A DNA stretch of 33,867 nt, from positions 1-33,867 of the forward strand of contig JAUCPW010000013.1 of assembly GCA_030373045.1 (NCBI GenBank), written 5' to 3'. Below are positions 33,203 to 33,867 of this stretch, in pieces. The position numbers and the translations under genes were made by a program. Under the pieces are notes generated by a model. That model was given only the letters and a program-made list of their open reading frames with translations. It was not told the DNA's origin and ran no database searches. Positions within the stretch are counted from its first letter, which is position 1. Every line of letters starts with the position of its first letter. The DNA is from Candidatus Fermentibacter sp. Lineage in GTDB: Bacteria > Fermentibacterota > Fermentibacteria > Fermentibacterales > Fermentibacteraceae.

Positions 33203-33552
33203 CGGGAGCCCGCGCCGCGGTTCTGTCCACGGTCATCGGGGCGCTGGTCGTGTTCTCCGGGTGCGGCCCCGGGAGCAGGGCCGAAGGCAGGCAGAGGCGG
33301 CTCGACACCTTCCGCAGCGTGCTCCCCGATTCCGTGCTCGCCGCCTTCGACGCCATCGAATCTCCCGGCGACTGCGGCCCCGTCTCCAGGATGCTCGCAT
33401 CCGCCCGCGCATCGGACCCTTCGGTCGAGGCCCGCATCGACTCGATCATGCACGCCGAGCTGATCGACTGCTTCAACGACAGCGACGTGGTCTACTTCTT
33501 CTGGTACTACTTCGCCGACGCTCTCGAGAAGGGCAGGATCCCCGAGCCCTGA
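33199..33552 (+). CDS. Small lipoprotein of unknown function
   Basis: A 117-aa protein with a signal peptide and a lipobox-like VFSGC (Cys at about 22). The mature part is mostly helical with three further cysteines (about 59, 91 and nearby), and ends in YFFWYYFADALEKGRIPEP. No known family is recognised. The GTG start overlaps the PorV-like stop. It is the last gene of the envelope operon, 64 bp before tRNA-Met. Confidence 0.68.
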   Translation: MTGARAAVLSTVIGALVVFSGCGPGSRAEGRQRRLDTFRSVLPDSVLAAFDAIESPGDCGPVSRMLASARASDPSVEARIDSIMHAELIDCFNDSDVVYFFWYYFADALEKGRIPEP

Positions 33553-33576
33553 GGCTCGTGCGAGGCCCGGCTCCGG

Positions 33577-33604
33577 TTGACTCCGAGCGGAATTTCCCTA
33601 TATT
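33577..33604 (+). promoter_or_regulatory. Strong promoter for initiator tRNA
   Basis: TTGACT, a 16-bp spacer and TATATT. The start would be near 33611, six bases before the mature tRNA. Confidence 0.72.
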
Positions 33605-33616
33605 CGGCGTCACGAT

Positions 33617-33867
<251 letters not shown>

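Overview
The window reads as one contig from a GC-rich, anaerobic, Gram-negative-type bacterium. The main clues are a PorV/PorQ-like outer-membrane barrel protein and several lipobox proteins (an envelope like that of the FCB group), the [FeFe]-hydrogenase maturase HydF, a ferredoxin-linked membrane complex and molybdenum-cofactor genes. An uncultured FCB lineage such as Fermentibacterota is a guess only; nothing here fixes the taxon. The first 31 bases match a Nextera transposase adapter with one mismatch, so the left end is a sequencing artefact and the sequence was probably assembled from short reads.

Layout. (1) 1-1.8 kb: adapter remnant, then a large serine recombinase with lower GC that runs antisense into the 3' end of tRNA-Glu. 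(2) 1.7-5.1 kb, minus strand: glnS, gltX and tRNA-Glu(CUC). (3) 5.2-7.1 kb: an EFR1-type flavodoxin/ferredoxin protein divergent from an MnmA-like thiouridylase. (4) 7.1-15.2 kb, minus strand: a seven-gene operon headed by an excisionase-type HTH + PTS EIIA regulator, followed by HyfB-, HyfC-, HyfE-, HyfF-, HyfG- and fused HyfH/HyfI-like subunits. The large subunit has lost the N-terminal pair of nickel-binding cysteines and has an altered C-terminal motif, so this looks like an energy-converting-hydrogenase-related (Ehr) complex rather than a true hydrogenase. A 194-bp MITE-like element separates this operon from tRNA-Ser(GCU), which has a strong promoter. (5) 15.7-18.5 kb, plus strand: hydF and two exported proteins of unknown function. 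(6) 18.5-22.0 kb, minus strand: metallophosphoesterase, ABC-F ATPase, a membrane protein and a small DUF4405-like protein. (7) 22.0-22.7 kb: HAD phosphatase, probably starting at CTG. (8) 22.7-26.8 kb, minus strand: mobB-like, moeA, moaA, moaC and mogA/moaB-like genes. (9) 26.9-29.0 kb: a lipoprotein, lexA with an operator over its promoter, and an exported tandem-repeat protein. (10) 29.0-33.6 kb, plus strand: a tightly packed six-gene envelope operon (ComEA/ComEC-like fusion, two ABC sugar-type permeases, an exported protein, a PorV-like barrel, a lipoprotein). (11) 33.6-33.9 kb: initiator tRNA-Met with a strong promoter, and the C-terminal end of a second serine recombinase running antisense into its 3' end.

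How it fits together. The Hyf/Ehr-like complex would couple electron transfer (ferredoxin in, acceptor unknown) to ion movement through two antiporter-like subunits; an EIIA-type regulator at the head suggests control by PTS phosphorylation state. HydF implies [FeFe]-hydrogenase elsewhere in the genome, and the Mo-cofactor operon implies a Mo- or W-enzyme elsewhere. Both ends of the window are sites where a serine recombinase abuts a tRNA 3' end, so the chromosomal segment between them is flanked by integrated elements. There is no CRISPR array and no gene-free stretch over 300 bp apart from the 15.2-15.7 kb interval, which holds the MITE, tRNA-Ser and promoters.
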